Positions 7,953-16,994 of a DNA stretch of 48,950 nt are shown in pieces; positions within the stretch are counted from its first letter, which is position 1; each line of letters begins with the position of its first letter. Source of the DNA: Actinomycetota bacterium. GTDB taxonomy: Bacteria > Actinomycetota > Acidimicrobiia > Acidimicrobiales > Ilumatobacteraceae. The stretch spans positions 1 to 48,950 of the forward strand of contig SYEA01000048.1 in NCBI GenBank assembly GCA_005800965.1, written 5' to 3'. Position numbers and translations under genes: made by a program. The notes below the pieces were generated by a model. It did not search any database. It saw only the letters and a program-made list of their open reading frames with translations, and was not told where the DNA came from.

Positions 7953-9155
7953 CTACTGCACCTTTCGCGCGACGTTCAACAGCAATCCTGCGGCGGCGAG
8001 TGTGATCATGAGCGAACTTCCCCCATACGAAATGAGTGGCAAGGTGAGCCCGGTTACTGGCATCGCACCAACCACACCACCGATATTGATCACTGCCTGC
8101 ACGGCGAACCAAACGGTGATACCTGCAGCCAGCAACGCGCCCGAATAATCCGGGGCCCGCATCGCTACAACGAAACCCAACATGGTGATCAACGTGAAAC
8201 CACCAATCACAAGACTTGAGCCGATCAAACCGAACTCTTCAGCAATAACGGTGAATATGAAGTCGCTGTGGGCCAACGGCACGTAGCCCCACTTACTGGT
8301 GCCCGCACCAGGCCCGACACCGGTAACCCCGCCGTTGGAGATACTCAGCATCGACTGCCACACCTGATACGCGCTGTGCTCACGGTTGCCCTCGATGTCT
8401 AAGAACGCAGTCCACCGACTGATGCCCGTCGACGATGTGAGCACATAACCAAGCCCAAGGACCATGGCCGCTAGCGCTGCAGCGCCAATCCAGCGAACTG
8501 GGCTGCCTGCCATATACAACACGGTGAATGCGATTCCCGAGAGCACGATCGCAGCACCAAGGTCGCGCTGCGCCATCGCAATCCCTGCTGCAACTAGCCA
8601 GGCCAACATGGCAGGTCGAAACGTTCGTTTGAAGTCAGTGAGTTCACGCTGTCGGCGACCCAAGATGTTGGTCATATAAATGACGAGTGCGAACTTCAGC
8701 AGTTCCGACGGCTGGAAGCGAATAATTCCAATTTCCACCCATGCCCGCGCACCGTTGACGGTGATTCCCAACGGGCTGAACGGCAAACAGTTGAGGGCCA
8801 CGACCACTACCAACATCGGCCTGTTGAGTTTTTGCCACACGTGATATGGCATGCGATACGTGCCGAAAGCGATGATGACTCCAAAAAACGCCCACATCAA
8901 CTGCTTGAGAAACATGGTGAATGCCGAGCCGCCATTGTTGACCGACACGATTGACGAAGCCGACAACACCATGACCAGCCCTAGGGCCGTCAACACCGTG
9001 ACGCTGAGCAGAATTGCATAAAAGATTCGACTGGGTTCACTGTCGACTCCGATGCGGGCACCGTCGGCACGACGCCCAGCCAGCACTGCTTTGCGTCGCT
9101 CGCTCAGCGATGGGATCAGAAGTCCACCGGTGTCGTCAACATTGACTGCAGTCAT
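7953..9155 (-). CDS. ftsW: Septal peptidoglycan glycosyltransferase FtsW (SEDS family)
   Basis: A polytopic SEDS protein that polymerises lipid II at the septum together with FtsI. The protein has 400 residues. The ATG at 9155 overlaps the murD stop as ATGA and has AAGGAG upstream, which decides against the in-frame start at 9188. About ten hydrophobic segments are visible from residue 40 onward. Family motifs include MVLSASSIVS, the GARAWVEIGIIRFQPSELLKFALV region and the conserved C-terminal part GAMPVTGLTLPLISYGGSS. About 45 residues precede the first membrane helix. Confidence 0.96.
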   Translation of the reverse strand: MTAVNVDDTGGLLIPSLSERRKAVLAGRRADGARIGVDSEPSRIFYAILLSVTVLTALGLVMVLSASSIVSVNNGGSAFTMFLKQLMWAFFGVIIAFGTYRMPYHVWQKLNRPMLVVVVALNCLPFSPLGITVNGARAWVEIGIIRFQPSELLKFALVIYMTNILGRRQRELTDFKRTFRPAMLAWLVAAGIAMAQRDLGAAIVLSGIAFTVLYMAGSPVRWIGAAALAAMVLGLGYVLTSSTGISRWTAFLDIEGNREHSAYQVWQSMLSISNGGVTGVGPGAGTSKWGYVPLAHSDFIFTVIAEEFGLIGSSLVIGGFTLITMLGFVVAMRAPDYSGALLAAGITVWFAVQAVINIGGVVGAMPVTGLTLPLISYGGSSLMITLAAAGLLLNVARKVQ

Positions 9156-10489
9156 ATCTGATTCTCCTTTGTAAGTGCGTGTACACATTGTGTGAAATCA
9201 TCGCCGCGCTCGCCGTAGTTCGAATACCAGTCGTAACTGGTACACCCAGGCGAGAGCAACACCACATCACCCACTGTTGCCAGGCGCTGGGCAGCACGCA
9301 CGGCATCAGTCATCGAGTCGGCACGGGTCACGGGGCAAACATCGGCGAATGCGTTTTCAATCAGCGTCGCACTGTGGCCGATGGCCACAACGGCTCGCAT
9401 CCGATGCGGCTGGCTCGCCAACGTCGACAATTCGAGGCCCTTGTTCTTGCCTCCCGCGATGAGCACGATGTGTTCAAATGAGGTGAGTGCAGCCTGGGCT
9501 GCATGTGGGCTTGTTGCCTTGCTGTCGTTGTAATACGACACGCCGTCCACCTCGCCCACGAACTGGATGCGATGCGGCGCGTGGCGATAGCGCGCGAGCG
9601 CGTTGGCAACACCTTCGACCGTGCCCAAACCCGACTCCAGCACCATGGCACTGGCTGCCAGTGCGTTCGTCAAATCGTGCGGCAACGAGCGACCCAACTG
9701 CCCGACATCAACGATGCGCCCGAGCGGGCCGACCAGGGCTTGGCCCTCAATGCGGTAGTCGGCTTTGTTGATACCGAAGGTAACGACGCGGGCGTTGGTG
9801 CTGCGGGCGGAGCCGAGGATCGCTTCATCATTGGCCGGCGCAACCGCAACGTCGCTGGCACGGGCCGACTGCCAAACGCGCATCTTTGCGCCGCGATACG
9901 AATCCATGTTGCGATGCCAGTCGAGATGATCGGGTGCAAGGTTGAGCCACGTCGCTGCCTCGGCGCGAAAATCACGGGTGTAGTGCAGGCGAAAACTGGA
10001 GCACTCAACGGCATACACATCGTGCTGGTCATCCAACGATTCGACCCAAGGCGTTTCGGTGTTGCCTACGGCCGCAGCATTGCGACCCGATGCCGACAAC
10101 ATCGCTGCCGCCATCAACGTAGTGGTGGTTTTGCCATCGGTACCGGTGATTGCCACGATTGGGCGTGGATGGCCGCTGGCCTGCTCGGCGCGATACGCCA
10201 ATTCGATCTCTGATACGAGCTCGATACGTGCCCGCAGCGCACTGGCGATGATCGGATGCGACTCGGGCACGCCAGGGCTCGGGGCCACCTGAGAAAAATC
10301 TGCGATGCGTTTGGCACAGGCCATGGCCGCTTCAGGGCCCTCCACCAACTCCGCCCCGAGCGACGCGGCAAACTCAGCGTTGTCACTCGACACCCGATCG
10401 TCAGCCAAGAGCAACGCTTCGCCACGAGCCGCCAAAAACTTTGCAGTGCTGCGCCCGGCGACGGCAAGCCCGTACACCAAGGTGGTCAC
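9152..10489 (-). CDS. murD: UDP-N-acetylmuramoyl-L-alanine--D-glutamate ligase
   Basis: Adds D-glutamate to UDP-MurNAc-L-Ala in the cytoplasm with ATP. The protein has 445 residues. The start is GTG at 10489, overlapping the mraY stop as GTGA and preceded by GGAG at a spacing of 7. The ATP loop GTDGKTTTT is at residues 116-124. Other Mur ligase landmarks are NLAPDHLDWHRNMDSY, YYNDSKATSPHAA (the NDSKAT box of MurD) and the C-terminal LLSPGCTSYDWYSNYGERGDDF (seen as LLSPGC followed by YGERGDDF), the usual MurD ending. Confidence 0.97.
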   Translation of the reverse strand: MTTLVYGLAVAGRSTAKFLAARGEALLLADDRVSSDNAEFAASLGAELVEGPEAAMACAKRIADFSQVAPSPGVPESHPIIASALRARIELVSEIELAYRAEQASGHPRPIVAITGTDGKTTTTLMAAAMLSASGRNAAAVGNTETPWVESLDDQHDVYAVECSSFRLHYTRDFRAEAATWLNLAPDHLDWHRNMDSYRGAKMRVWQSARASDVAVAPANDEAILGSARSTNARVVTFGINKADYRIEGQALVGPLGRIVDVGQLGRSLPHDLTNALAASAMVLESGLGTVEGVANALARYRHAPHRIQFVGEVDGVSYYNDSKATSPHAAQAALTSFEHIVLIAGGKNKGLELSTLASQPHRMRAVVAIGHSATLIENAFADVCPVTRADSMTDAVRAAQRLATVGDVVLLSPGCTSYDWYSNYGERGDDFTQCVHALTKENQI

Positions 10490-11550
10490 AATGAATCTCC
10501 GATGATCCGAATTTCATTGGTGAAGTCGGCGATGAAGAGCGCCACGCCTGCCGCTACACACATTGCAGCAAGCAACCAGAAACGGATGATGACGGTGGTC
10601 TCTGGCCAGCCCGACAACTCGAAGTGGTGATGAATCGGCGACATCTTAAAGAGTCGCTTCTTGCGACCACTGGCTTTGAACACACCCATCTGCACGGCCA
10701 CCGACCCTGCTTCCATCACATTGATGCCACAGATGATCGGCAACAAAAAGTGTGTGTTCGTGGTGACCGCCAGCAGGCCCAGTGCTGCGCCAATGCCCAG
10801 TGCGCCAACATCACCCATCATGATTCGCGCTGGTGCTGCATTCCACCACAAGAACCCGCCACACGCACCCGCCATTGCCGAGGCCAGCACGGCAAGGTCA
10901 AGTGGATTCACAATCGCTGAATAAATCTCTGCATTGCGGAAAGCAAAATACGCAATCAGACCAAACGCACCAAAGCCAAACATTGCCGAGCCAGCAGCCA
11001 AGCCATCCAAACCGTCGGTCACATTCACCGCATTGGTCGTGGCCCACACCATCAGAGCAGTCCAGATCACCCACACCGGAGTGCTGACGTCCCAACCAGG
11101 CACTTCGGCACGGGTGAACGAAATGGTTTCGCTCACACCCGTTTGCGATGCCAGCAACCACATCAGCATCACAACGATGCCGAAAGTGATCCAACCTTTT
11201 TTCTTCCAAAAAATTCCGCGGTTGTGTTGGCGACGCACCTTGAGGTAGTCATCCAAAAAGCCGATGCCAGCCAGCACGATGATGGCCACCCACATGATGA
11301 TGACCTGATCAGAAAACACCAATCCGGCGCGAACGTGCGGAATCAACCAGCCGAGAAATGCCGCGCTCAAGATGGCGATGCCGCCCATCGTGGGTGTGCC
11401 CTGTTTGTGCATGTGGTGAGTGGGACCACGGTCTTCGGCGCCCAAGATGGGTTGGCCCTTGCCGAGACGAGTGAAGTATCCAATCAACACTCGAGTGAAA
11501 AACAGCGAGGCTGCGATCGAAATGGCAGCAGCCATCAGGATGGCAATCAT
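10486..11550 (-). CDS. mraY: Phospho-MurNAc-pentapeptide translocase
   Basis: The integral membrane enzyme that transfers phospho-MurNAc-pentapeptide to undecaprenyl phosphate to make lipid I. The protein has 354 residues with about ten membrane segments. Landmarks are GPTHHMHKQGTPTMGGIAIL, GFLDDYLKVRRQHNRG with the catalytic aspartates, TNAVNVTDGLDGLAAG, WWNAAPARIMMGDVGALGIG and the C-terminal SPIHHHFELSGWPE. The ATG overlaps the murE stop as ATGA. It follows murE directly, so the murF gene that normally separates these two is missing. Confidence 0.98.
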   Translation of the reverse strand: MIAILMAAAISIAASLFFTRVLIGYFTRLGKGQPILGAEDRGPTHHMHKQGTPTMGGIAILSAAFLGWLIPHVRAGLVFSDQVIIMWVAIIVLAGIGFLDDYLKVRRQHNRGIFWKKKGWITFGIVVMLMWLLASQTGVSETISFTRAEVPGWDVSTPVWVIWTALMVWATTNAVNVTDGLDGLAAGSAMFGFGAFGLIAYFAFRNAEIYSAIVNPLDLAVLASAMAGACGGFLWWNAAPARIMMGDVGALGIGAALGLLAVTTNTHFLLPIICGINVMEAGSVAVQMGVFKASGRKKRLFKMSPIHHHFELSGWPETTVIIRFWLLAAMCVAAGVALFIADFTNEIRIIGDSL

Positions 11551-12965
11551 GAACCGACACCCAAAAGTTCGCGCGCTACTTGAGCGTCGCTAAACGCAAT
11601 ATCTCGCCCAGCGATGGTCTGCACAGTTTCATGACCCCGCCCAGCAATGATGACCACGTCACCACTGCCGGCCTGAGTGCATGCCATTGCTATCGCTTGA
11701 CGACGATCTGCTTCAGCGACCACTTTGTTCAGATGCGTCGGAGCAATGCCGGCAACGATCGCGTCGATGATGGCCTGCGGATCTTCGTGACGCGGGTTAT
11801 CGCTTGTGACGATGACGCTGTCGGCTGAAATTGCTGCCGCACCCATGTCTGCACGCTTGGTTGCATCACGGTCGCCGCCACAACCAAACACCACAATGAC
11901 TCGTTGGTCGGTCACGGCTCGGGCCGCGGCAATCACGTTGCGCAACGCCTCGGGGGTGTGGGCGTAATCCACGAGCACTGCAAAATTTCCGGTCGCATTG
12001 ACATTCTCGAATCGCCCTGGAATCTGGGTGAGATTGCCAAGCCCGGCTGCGATATCGCCGACAGGAATACCAATCTCGGCAGCAGTAGTTGCAGCTGCCA
12101 ACGCGTTGAGCACATTGAAGTCTCCTCCAACGGTGCACCAAATTCGCGCACCCCGCCACGAAAAAGCACTTCCGGTGGCACCCACCGCCACGTCAGTTGC
12201 ATCACTGCGGCCGTAGGTCACCACTGCGACATCACAATCCTCCGCAATTTTTTGTCCAAATGCGTCATCGCGATTGATGATGGCGCGGCTGGTGTAGTTG
12301 GACGAGAACAAACTTGCCTTGGCGGCGAAATAGGCATCGTGGGTGCGATGAAAATCGAGATGGTCGTGACCAAGGTTGGTGAAGGTTGCGGCAGCGAACT
12401 GCATTCCAGCCACACGCTGCAGGGCGAGCGCATGCGACGACACTTCCATCACCACTGCCTTTGTCCCTTTACTGCGCTCATCTGCCAAGGTGCGCTGCAA
12501 CTCGGCTGCTTCTGGTGTGGTGCGGGTGCCCGAGAGCGTTCCGAGCACGGTCGTGCGCTGGCCATGTTGGGTGAGTATCGCCCCCAACATGTGGGCGGTG
12601 GTGGTCTTTCCGTTCGTGCCGGTAATACCGACCACCGTCAAATCGCGACTGGGGTGGTCATGAAATGCTGCGGCCAAGACCCCCGTTGTCTGACGAGTAT
12701 CCGACGCGATGATTTGTGGTACGTCGAGGTTCAAGCGACGATCGACGAGCAGCGCCGCTGCCCCGTTGGCAACGGCCTCTCGTGCGAAATCGTGACCATC
12801 GTGTTGTTCGCCGCGCAAGCAGCAAAACAACGTGCCCTGCTGCACTGCGCGGCTGTCGCTCGTCACATCGGTGATGGACACGCCTACGGCACCCTCCACG
12901 CTCAACGCGGGCGAAGCCGATTGCATGTCATCCACTCGCGCAAGTAGCCCGCCCAACGTGAGCAT
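11547..12965 (-). CDS. murE: UDP-MurNAc-tripeptide synthetase, meso-diaminopimelate type
   Basis: Adds the third stem-peptide residue. The protein has 472 residues from the ATG at 12965, four bases after the ftsI stop; a GTG at 13022 is in frame but would overlap ftsI. ATP loop GTNGKTT is at residues 116-122, MEVSSHALALQRV near 173-185, NLGHDHLDFH near 197-206, and VDYAHTPEAL near 332-341. The motif DNPR at residues 389-392 is the established marker for meso-diaminopimelate addition rather than lysine, so the wall should be DAP-type. No clear Shine-Dalgarno site is seen; translation is probably coupled to ftsI. Confidence 0.97.
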   Translation of the reverse strand: MLTLGGLLARVDDMQSASPALSVEGAVGVSITDVTSDSRAVQQGTLFCCLRGEQHDGHDFAREAVANGAAALLVDRRLNLDVPQIIASDTRQTTGVLAAAFHDHPSRDLTVVGITGTNGKTTTAHMLGAILTQHGQRTTVLGTLSGTRTTPEAAELQRTLADERSKGTKAVVMEVSSHALALQRVAGMQFAAATFTNLGHDHLDFHRTHDAYFAAKASLFSSNYTSRAIINRDDAFGQKIAEDCDVAVVTYGRSDATDVAVGATGSAFSWRGARIWCTVGGDFNVLNALAAATTAAEIGIPVGDIAAGLGNLTQIPGRFENVNATGNFAVLVDYAHTPEALRNVIAAARAVTDQRVIVVFGCGGDRDATKRADMGAAAISADSVIVTSDNPRHEDPQAIIDAIVAGIAPTHLNKVVAEADRRQAIAMACTQAGSGDVVIIAGRGHETVQTIAGRDIAFSDAQVARELLGVGS

Positions 12966-12969
12966 GTGC

Positions 12970-14856
12970 TTAGTGACTTGGTCCGAGTTCGGCAGGTCGT
13001 GTGCCGACGCAACCAGTGTCACCTGGCTCAGGTCGCAGATCGAGTTCGTTGACGATTACTTGCCCAATGCGCTGGAACACGGGTGCCGCCGCAGTGCCAC
13101 CGAAGCGGTCACGCGAACTCGGATCGGGTTCATCGATGGAAACGAGCACCGTGAACTGTGGTTTGTTCGCTGGCAAGAAACCGACAAACGAGGCAAAGTA
13201 AGCGCGCGAGCCGTCGTCTTTCAGGTAGGTGCCGTTGTCCTGGCGAATGTAGCCAGTGCCAGTCTTGCCTGCCACCGACATACCTGGAATCTTGGCGAGT
13301 TGCGCCGTGCCGTAGCAGACGACATCTGTCAACAAGGTACGCATGGTTGCCGCAGTTGCACTCGAGACAACGCGACGAGTCGGTGCTGGCGGTGTAGGCG
13401 TGCTGACACCCACCTCATCGACCATTGCCGAAACCAATTTTGGCCCGATGTACACACCATCGTTGGCCACCACGTTGACGGCTGAAACCAACTGCACTGC
13501 GTTGGATGCATAGCCGTATCCATAGGCGAAGGTGAACTGTTCGGTGCCCTGCCAGTTGCGTGCCGGCTTGAGCAAACCCCTGGTCTCACCCGGAAACTGC
13601 AAGGAAGTTTTTTCGCCGAAGCCAAACGCCGCAAGCCATTGTCGGTTGCGTTCAGTGCTGAGGGTTTGCGAGATCTGCACGGTGCCCAAGTTGGATGAGT
13701 CGACCAAAATCTTGCGCACGGTCATTTCCTCAAGCCCGTGTGGATAAGCGTCTTTGATTTCTTGCTCCCACTCAGTGCCCTTGTTGAACACCTGTTTGCC
13801 GGGCACCGAGAATGTCGACTGTGGGGTGACTGTGCCATCCTCAATGGCAGCAGCGACACTGAACACTTTGGCCACCGAACCCGGCTCGTGAGCTTCTACT
13901 GCCGCGATGTTTCCCGCAGTGTGGGAATACGTACCGTCGTCATTGCGACGCACGTTGGACATCGCATAGATCTCGCCCGTCTGGGTGTGCATCACGATTG
14001 CGGTGCCGCTGCGCGCCAAGATGCGCTCCACTTGTTGCTGCAGGATGCCATCGACTTGAAACTGCAACGAGCGATGAATGGTGGTCACCAAGTTGACCCC
14101 ACGAACTGCTGGCACATACTCGCTACCCGCCGAAGCAATGCTTTGGCCACGGCTGTTCACTTCGCGTTGAAGCTTGCCGTTCACACCTGTCAATACATCG
14201 TTGTATTGCTTTTCTAATCCGCCGATACCCAGGCCATCGAGGTCAGTGCGCCCGATGAGTGGTCGCAAACCCTCAGTGGTGAGCGCGCGTCCTTCTTCGC
14301 GATAGGTCGAGACCCCGGGCAGATTGAGATCAAGCACTGCCTGAGCAATCGCCGAATCCACTTGGCGAACCACATAGGTAAAGCTCGACGATTTATTTTG
14401 CAGACGACTTGCCAAATCCATCTCGGCTTCTGGCGTGAGTTGCAACACCATGCCGAGTGCTCGTGCGGTGGTCACCGGATCGGTGACTTCGCGTGGATCA
14501 GCGAAGATCGTCCGGGTCGGAATCGGGATTGCCAGCTCTGCCCCGTCACGGTCATAAATTGCACCACGCTCGGCGGAAATCACATTGAACTTCGTGCGCT
14601 GGTTCACACTCATCTCGCGATAGCCACCGGCCTTCCAGGTCTGGAGCACGACCACCCGCAGATACACCAGGCTCAACACCCCCAAGATGACTACGAACAT
14701 CACCGAGATGCGTTTGCGCATGTCGCCAGCGTTCACGTTGTCGGTCATCTTGGTGACGCCATAGCTCGATATGGCACTGATCAGATCGCCAACCCCAACC
14801 GTGCGGCGCTGCCCACTGGTCACTCGCGGGCGGCGAATTGGTGCGGTATCACTCAT
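12970..14856 (-). CDS. ftsI: Septal penicillin-binding protein (FtsI/PBP3-like transpeptidase)
   Basis: The class B PBP that cross-links septal peptidoglycan. The protein has 628 residues. A basic cytoplasmic N-terminus of about 50 residues is followed by one membrane helix (about 50-70), the pedestal domain with the RGAIYDRDGAELA motif (residues 97-109), and the transpeptidase domain. The three active-site motifs are present: SVAK at 327-330 (nucleophile S327), SSN at 387-389, and KTG at 531-533. The ATG overlaps the ftsL-like stop as ATGA. The last 30 residues are Pro/Gly-rich. Confidence 0.97.
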   Translation of the reverse strand: MSDTAPIRRPRVTSGQRRTVGVGDLISAISSYGVTKMTDNVNAGDMRKRISVMFVVILGVLSLVYLRVVVLQTWKAGGYREMSVNQRTKFNVISAERGAIYDRDGAELAIPIPTRTIFADPREVTDPVTTARALGMVLQLTPEAEMDLASRLQNKSSSFTYVVRQVDSAIAQAVLDLNLPGVSTYREEGRALTTEGLRPLIGRTDLDGLGIGGLEKQYNDVLTGVNGKLQREVNSRGQSIASAGSEYVPAVRGVNLVTTIHRSLQFQVDGILQQQVERILARSGTAIVMHTQTGEIYAMSNVRRNDDGTYSHTAGNIAAVEAHEPGSVAKVFSVAAAIEDGTVTPQSTFSVPGKQVFNKGTEWEQEIKDAYPHGLEEMTVRKILVDSSNLGTVQISQTLSTERNRQWLAAFGFGEKTSLQFPGETRGLLKPARNWQGTEQFTFAYGYGYASNAVQLVSAVNVVANDGVYIGPKLVSAMVDEVGVSTPTPPAPTRRVVSSATAATMRTLLTDVVCYGTAQLAKIPGMSVAGKTGTGYIRQDNGTYLKDDGSRAYFASFVGFLPANKPQFTVLVSIDEPDPSSRDRFGGTAAAPVFQRIGQVIVNELDLRPEPGDTGCVGTRPAELGPSH

Positions 14857-15386
14857 GGCTGGTCCACCTCAACGGGCCGCATCTGGGCAATCGCACCCGC
14901 TGACGCCACACCTGGAGCAGGGTCGGCAAAGAGTGGGTTCATCTTTGCGGTGCTGATCATTACTTGCGCCACCACATCAGCCGGCACTTCTTTGAATTTC
15001 GTGCTCAAGCCTTGGTACATACCCAGCATCACTGCTTGTTCACGCAGGCGACTCGGCGAGAGCAACTCTGCTCGTTCCTGTCGCAGGTTGTTGTAATGCG
15101 CTTCGGCCATGCGTAAGTCTTTGGTCAGAGCATCAAGGCGAAGTTGCTGCTCGGCGATCGTGGCCTGAAAAATGACGACAGCAATAATGAAGGCCGAGAT
15201 TGCCGTGACCACGAGCGTGGCACGCGAAACAGCGCGACGTCGGGGTGCTGGTTGTGGCACCAATCGCAGATGCGAATCGGTGCCCCGCTTGGGCCGCGGT
15301 GCCGGAGCATTGCTCGACGCGGGCAGGTCTTGACCCACTCGGGTGTGGCGGCGCGCTCGGGCGCGCGCCGTTGCCGACGCTGTCAT
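14853..15386 (-). CDS. ftsL: FtsL-like bitopic division protein
   Basis: A 177-residue bitopic protein in the ftsL position between rsmH and ftsI. The N-terminal 52 residues are Arg/Ala-rich and cytoplasmic. A membrane helix spans about residues 57-76 (TLVVTAISAFIIAVVIFQAT), and a coiled-coil segment (EQQLRLDALTKDLRMAEAHY and the following NNLRQERAELLSPSRLREQA) covers about 78-118, as in FtsL/DivIC proteins. The C-terminal 50 residues are not recognisable. FtsL sequences diverge strongly, so the call rests on position, topology and the coiled coil. The ATG overlaps the rsmH stop. Confidence 0.8.
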   Translation of the reverse strand: MTASATARARARRHTRVGQDLPASSNAPAPRPKRGTDSHLRLVPQPAPRRRAVSRATLVVTAISAFIIAVVIFQATIAEQQLRLDALTKDLRMAEAHYNNLRQERAELLSPSRLREQAVMLGMYQGLSTKFKEVPADVVAQVMISTAKMNPLFADPAPGVASAGAIAQMRPVEVDQP

Positions 15387-16336
15387 GCGGCCACCTCACA
15401 ACGTTCCATGACACGCAAACGCGCCGATGATGCGCGCGGGTTATGCGCTTGCTCTTCGGCACTCGGTTGTTTCGCCACCCGCACTTTTTGCCACGCACGG
15501 GGGGCCGTGCGCGACGGATGAGCAAATGGAGTGGCGATGTTGGGGCGCGTTGGGTCGGTTTCGGCATCGCGCATGACCTGTTTGACGATGCGATCTTCTC
15601 CGCTGTGATACGACAACACGGCAATGCGACCACCGGGCACGACCAACGACATAACGTCGCGCAGAGCGTTGGGCAAAATTTCCAGCTCAGCATTGACCTC
15701 GATGCGAATCGCCTGAAACGTTCGCTTGGCTGGGTGGCCACCCGTGCGACGAGTTGCTGCCGGTATGGCTGTGGTTACCACTGCAGCCAGTTGGCTGGTC
15801 GTAGTGATGGGGCGGGCTGCGACGATGGCTTGGGCGATGCGCTTGGCGAATCGTTCATCGGCATTACGTCGCAAAATGTCGGTGATTGTGTCGGCCGAGT
15901 ATTCGTTCACCACATGCCAGGCCGACACACCTTCGGTTCGATCCATTCGCATATCGAGAGGGGCGTCGTTGCGGTACGAAAAACCACGCTCGGCTAGGTC
16001 GAGTTGGGGTGATGACACGCCCAGATCAAATAGGGCGCCCGACAATTGATGAATACCCAAACTGCGCAGCGCGTCGGTAGCGGTATCAAATCGAGCATGA
16101 ACGGCGTTGAAACGCGTCGCGTCGGTGGCGGCGAGCGTTGCTTTGGCGTTGTTCGCGTGCTGAATTGCCATCATGTCTCGATCGATTCCCACCACCTGCA
16201 GACCTTGATGTCGACCAAGAATCGCCATTGCGTGTCCGGCCATCCCGAGCGTTGCATCAAGCAACACTCCGTGGGGAATGGATCCAAACAGTTCGACGAT
16301 TTCGGCGAGCATCACTGGTTCGTGAGTCCCGCTCAT
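15383..16336 (-). CDS. rsmH: 16S rRNA (cytosine-1402-N4)-methyltransferase
   Basis: Methylates C1402 of 16S rRNA using SAM. The protein has 317 residues, the usual length, from the ATG at 16336. That start has a strong GGGAGG site 7 bases upstream, and the protein opens with MSGTHEPVMLAEIVELF, the canonical RsmH beginning. SAM-binding LLDATLGMAGHAMAIL and GIDRDMMAI follow, then FDLGVSSPQLDLAERGFSYR, APLDMRMD and FQAIRIEVNAEL. The frame stays open upstream to a TTG at 16474 with GAGGAA before it, which could start a longer form or a leader peptide reading through a large RNA stem that covers the main start (see 16331-16448). Confidence 0.97.
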   Translation of the reverse strand: MSGTHEPVMLAEIVELFGSIPHGVLLDATLGMAGHAMAILGRHQGLQVVGIDRDMMAIQHANNAKATLAATDATRFNAVHARFDTATDALRSLGIHQLSGALFDLGVSSPQLDLAERGFSYRNDAPLDMRMDRTEGVSAWHVVNEYSADTITDILRRNADERFAKRIAQAIVAARPITTTSQLAAVVTTAIPAATRRTGGHPAKRTFQAIRIEVNAELEILPNALRDVMSLVVPGGRIAVLSYHSGEDRIVKQVMRDAETDPTRPNIATPFAHPSRTAPRAWQKVRVAKQPSAEEQAHNPRASSARLRVMERCEVAA

Positions 16337-16448
16337 CAGCAGCCTCCCGGCCAACATATGCCTCCGGGATTTCTCCCCGGATAGCGAAGACGGCAGCGGG
16401 CGGAGTTGGGGCTGTCCATCTTTGCTAACCGGGAGACTGCTGATGAGC
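16331..16448 (-). promoter_or_regulatory. rsmH leader: 20-bp inverted repeat that would bury the ribosome-binding site
   Basis: Arm 1 at 16429-16448 reads GCTCATCAGCAGTCTCCCGG on the minus strand; arm 2 at 16331-16350 reads CCGGGAGGCTGCTGATGAGC. They pair over all 20 positions in the minus-strand RNA: 19 Watson-Crick pairs plus one G-U. The single mismatch is a wobble only in the rsmH-sense RNA (it is A-C in the other strand), pointing to RNA function. Arm 2 contains both the GGGAGG site and the AUG of rsmH. The 78-nt loop holds a smaller hairpin (16363-16368 with 16376-16381, TCCGGG/CCCGGA). A known Rfam family, the mraW RNA motif, occurs upstream of this gene in some Actinobacteria; I cannot tell whether this is a relative. 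Confidence 0.75.
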
Positions 16449-16516
16449 GAAACTTCAACGCGACCAATGGTCAAGTCGAAGCGTTCCTCGGTGCTCCTTT
16501 CGTTCGTTGTGTTGAA

Positions 16517-16933
16517 TCATGAAGCGCCACCCGCCATCTGGGCGGTACCGGCTTCGCTCACGCGTTGGTGACGCGTTGGATCCCAAATCTCACAGCGGTC
16601 AAACGAACCGCTGATGACAACTTTGGAATCCAGCGTGAGCCCGGCATACGCCCGCAATTTTTCGTCGATGTTGATGCGACCTTGGGCGTCAATCGTGACT
16701 TCCACTGCGCTGGCGGCCAGTGCACGCTGCTGAGTGCGATCCACTTCGCCCCGACGAACTTTTTCCATCATGTCGCTGGCCACTTGCTCGAATGCTTCGG
16801 CGGTGAGAATGTCAACACATTTGTCGGCGCCCAGCGCGAGATAACAACGTGGTTCAAGACGCGGGCGAAACGCGGCGGGTAATGCGACGCGACCTTTCGG
16901 GTCGAGTTGTCGTTCGTGTACACCTACGAACAT
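16517..16933 (-). CDS. mraZ: Transcriptional regulator MraZ
   Basis: A DNA-binding protein of the AbrB/SpoVT-like MraZ family that represses its own dcw promoter. The protein has 138 residues, the normal size. Two family repeats are visible: FVGVHERQLDPKGRVALPAAF with PRLEPRCYLALG in the first half, and VTIDAQGRINIDEKLRAYAGL in the second; the DxKGR and DxQGR turns are the MraZ signature. The ATG at 16933 has GAGGGAG about 9 bases upstream. It is the first gene of the 16-kb division operon, and MraZ-box-like repeats lie in its promoter. Confidence 0.97.
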   Translation of the reverse strand: MFVGVHERQLDPKGRVALPAAFRPRLEPRCYLALGADKCVDILTAEAFEQVASDMMEKVRRGEVDRTQQRALAASAVEVTIDAQGRINIDEKLRAYAGLTLDSKVVISGSFDRCEIWDPTRHQRVSEAGTAQMAGGAS

Positions 16934-16951
16934 GTCCCGTTACTCCCTCTC

Positions 16952-16987
16952 ATCCGATTGCTCGGATCCCGTGGTGGGTTTCCCACC
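16952..16987 (-). promoter_or_regulatory. mraZ leader hairpins
   Basis: Two short stems fall between the predicted transcription start and the mraZ ribosome-binding site. One is GGTGGG/CCCACC with a 3-base loop (16973-16978 with 16982-16987). The other is ATCCGA-GCAA-TCGGAT (16952-16967), a 6-bp stem closed by a GNRA-type tetraloop when read as minus-strand RNA, ending only a few bases before GAGGGAG. Confidence 0.5.
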
Positions 16988-16994
16988 GACCCGC

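Noticed and set aside
11904..12947. 347-residue plus-strand reading frame opposite murE
   Set aside because: Antisense to conserved Mur ligase motifs, with His/Gly/Arg-rich composition and no family signature.
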